A stretch of DNA of 23,939 bases from Desulfobacula sp. (GTDB taxonomy: Bacteria; Desulfobacterota; Desulfobacteria; Desulfobacterales; Desulfobacteraceae), in the NCBI RefSeq assembly GCF_021107415.1, contig NZ_JAIOSW010000048.1, forward strand, positions 1 through 23,939, given 5' to 3'. The translations under genes and the position numbers were made by a program. Within the stretch, counting starts at the first letter, position 1, and each line of letters begins with the position of its first letter. Shown in pieces: positions 22,916 through 23,939 of the stretch. The notes below the pieces were generated by a model that saw nothing but the letters and a program-made list of their open reading frames with translations, had not been told where the DNA came from and did not search any database.

Positions 22916-23569
22916 TTATGTCAGTTTCAAGCCTGCTTTTTTGTTTTGTTTTTTCCAATAAAGGTTAAATATTGGATTAAATGATATCTTTGTTGGATGG
23001 GATTCAATTAGCTTTATCCAATTTTCAGTTGCTATTCGAGATTCAATAGAAGCTTGTCTGGTTATTTCAATTGTATTCTTTTTTTCAGGATTATATGCTT
23101 TGTCCATAAAGGATGTTTCCATTTAATTCCTGTTTTCCTGATAGAGTGACACTTTTGAATAATCCTTTAAAATACTGCGATGCAGTTTTTCGTGCTGCCA
23201 CCAAAGTGTTTCAGGATTATAAATTCCTTTTGGAATCGACCCTAACTCCGGCAATATTTCCTGCGCAAGCCAGATAGGTTTAAAGATTCCAGTACAGGTC
23301 CCTGCAGTACCGGTAGCCCAGAAAGTGTTGCTATCTGCTGCCAGATGGGCAACAAGAGATCCGGTTGTGCTTGAATTCCTAGTCAATCCATTACCGGCAT
23401 GAGCACAAACTGAGTCCAATAAAAAATGCGACGCAGGATCATAGTTTTTTTGCTTATGGTTTCTTAATATTTTAAAGGCATAGGAAACATCCATTTCTTT
23501 AATTTGACTTTTCAGCAGATTATACGAACTATAGTCAATTATGTTATATCTACCTTTTTTAATTTGTCT
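22916..23569 (-). pseudogene. Secernin-like C69 family peptidase, C-terminal remnant
   Basis: A minus-strand frame open from about 23569 to 22916 is interrupted by a single TAA at 23123-23125, giving an apparent 123-aa piece and a 68-aa piece in the same frame. The larger piece matches the C-terminal third of secernin-like C69 dipeptidases (VCAHAGNG, NSSTTGSLVAHL, WATGTAGTCTGIFKP, PETLWWQHEKLHRSILKDY). The piece after the stop (METSFMDKAY, ESRIATENWIKLIE) looks like the expected helical tail. The N-terminal nucleophile region of the enzyme is absent: upstream of 23570 the frame hits a TGA and no peptidase-like sequence is recognisable in any frame. The remnant cannot be active. The TAA could be one substitution away from a sense codon. 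Confidence 0.65.
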
Positions 23570-23860
23570 TCAGGTTACTTCATATATTTGAATTTCAAAT
23601 AAGAAACTGTAGAATCTCTCCATACTACATCTTGTATTATAGCAAATTGCAAAAAATCATATTGATATATGAAATGGTCATTCAGTGGCATCAAGATTTG
23701 AATTTGTATCGTTGATAATTCAAAGGTATTTCAGCAGCCATGCATAGGATAATAATACTTGACTGCTGATTATCAGTTTTTCAGACACGATATTAATGCT
23801 TATATATAATGAGTTGATTCTGAAAATTTGGCCTATTTTTTGGTTGTTAATGTATTAAAT
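23570..23860. other. AT-rich stretch without a recognisable gene
   Basis: No ORF of protein-like composition is seen on either strand. A TATAAT-like hexamer occurs near 23805, but its -35 partner is poor. It probably contains decayed sequence upstream of the peptidase remnant. Confidence 0.4.
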
Positions 23861-23939
23861 TCATTTTTTCTTTCGTGTATCTCTAACTAAATAGGAATTT
23901 CCAGATCCACGCTTTAATTCAAACAAATCAATTGCCTTA
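23861..23939 (-). CDS. Possible 3' end of a gene entering from the right
   Basis: A minus-strand frame open from the window edge ends at a TGA (23861-23863) and gives 25 residues (KAIDLFELKRGSGNSYLVRD, then a basic tail). The composition is protein-like and the tail is typical of a C-terminus, but the piece is too short to assign a family. Confidence 0.3.
   Translation of the reverse strand, partial: KAIDLFELKRGSGNSYLVRDTRKKK

Noticed and set aside
1..23939. CRISPR arrays, tRNA or rRNA genes, insertion sequences
   Set aside because: No regularly spaced repeats, cloverleaf sequences or transposase ORFs with terminal repeats were seen.

Overview
The window looks like chromosomal DNA of an AT-rich Gram-negative bacterium, most likely a sulfate reducer of the Desulfobacterota (Desulfobacteraceae-like). 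This is inferred from the fused radical SAM/DUF2344 protein followed by RNase G, a eukaryotic-type NADP isocitrate dehydrogenase, and abundant signalling genes. No 16S rRNA or other definitive marker is present.

Layout. Positions 1-966 (minus) hold most of an AAA_14/DUF4143 ATPase that runs off the left edge. Positions 1216-1893 hold a gene of unknown function. A signalling block follows: a diguanylate cyclase behind a well-formed sigma-54 promoter (2153-3226), an HDOD protein (3347-4195), and convergent to these a Cache-type chemoreceptor (4256-6310, minus). Positions 6381-12630 are a tight minus-strand run of six genes: asnS, a COG2521-like methyltransferase, a LarA-family protein, a 4-hydroxybenzoyl-CoA-type thioesterase, a HisH-HisF fusion and an SDR oxidoreductase. 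Gaps are 6-27 nt or short overlaps, so they are probably cotranscribed. Divergent from asnS is a plus-strand run of radical SAM/DUF2344 fusion, rng and icd (12715-18073), closed by a strong inverted repeat.

Right of that repeat (about 18120 to the end) the DNA becomes accessory. It holds a PLD-nuclease/SF2 helicase/DUF3427 gene broken by three single-base frameshifts, a Bro-N antirepressor-like gene with a 29-bp palindrome inside its coding sequence, a brnT-brnA toxin-antitoxin pair with an operator at the start codon, a decayed secernin-like C69 peptidase fragment, and the last codons of another gene at the right edge.

The most unusual items are the eukaryote-type HIS7-like HisHF fusion, the thrice-frameshifted helicase with all shifts in the same direction, the palindrome inside the Bro-N gene, and the apparently leaderless, palindrome-controlled brnT. 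I did not find a clearly new multi-gene system. All calls rest on reading the sequence and remembered family motifs; no database search was run.
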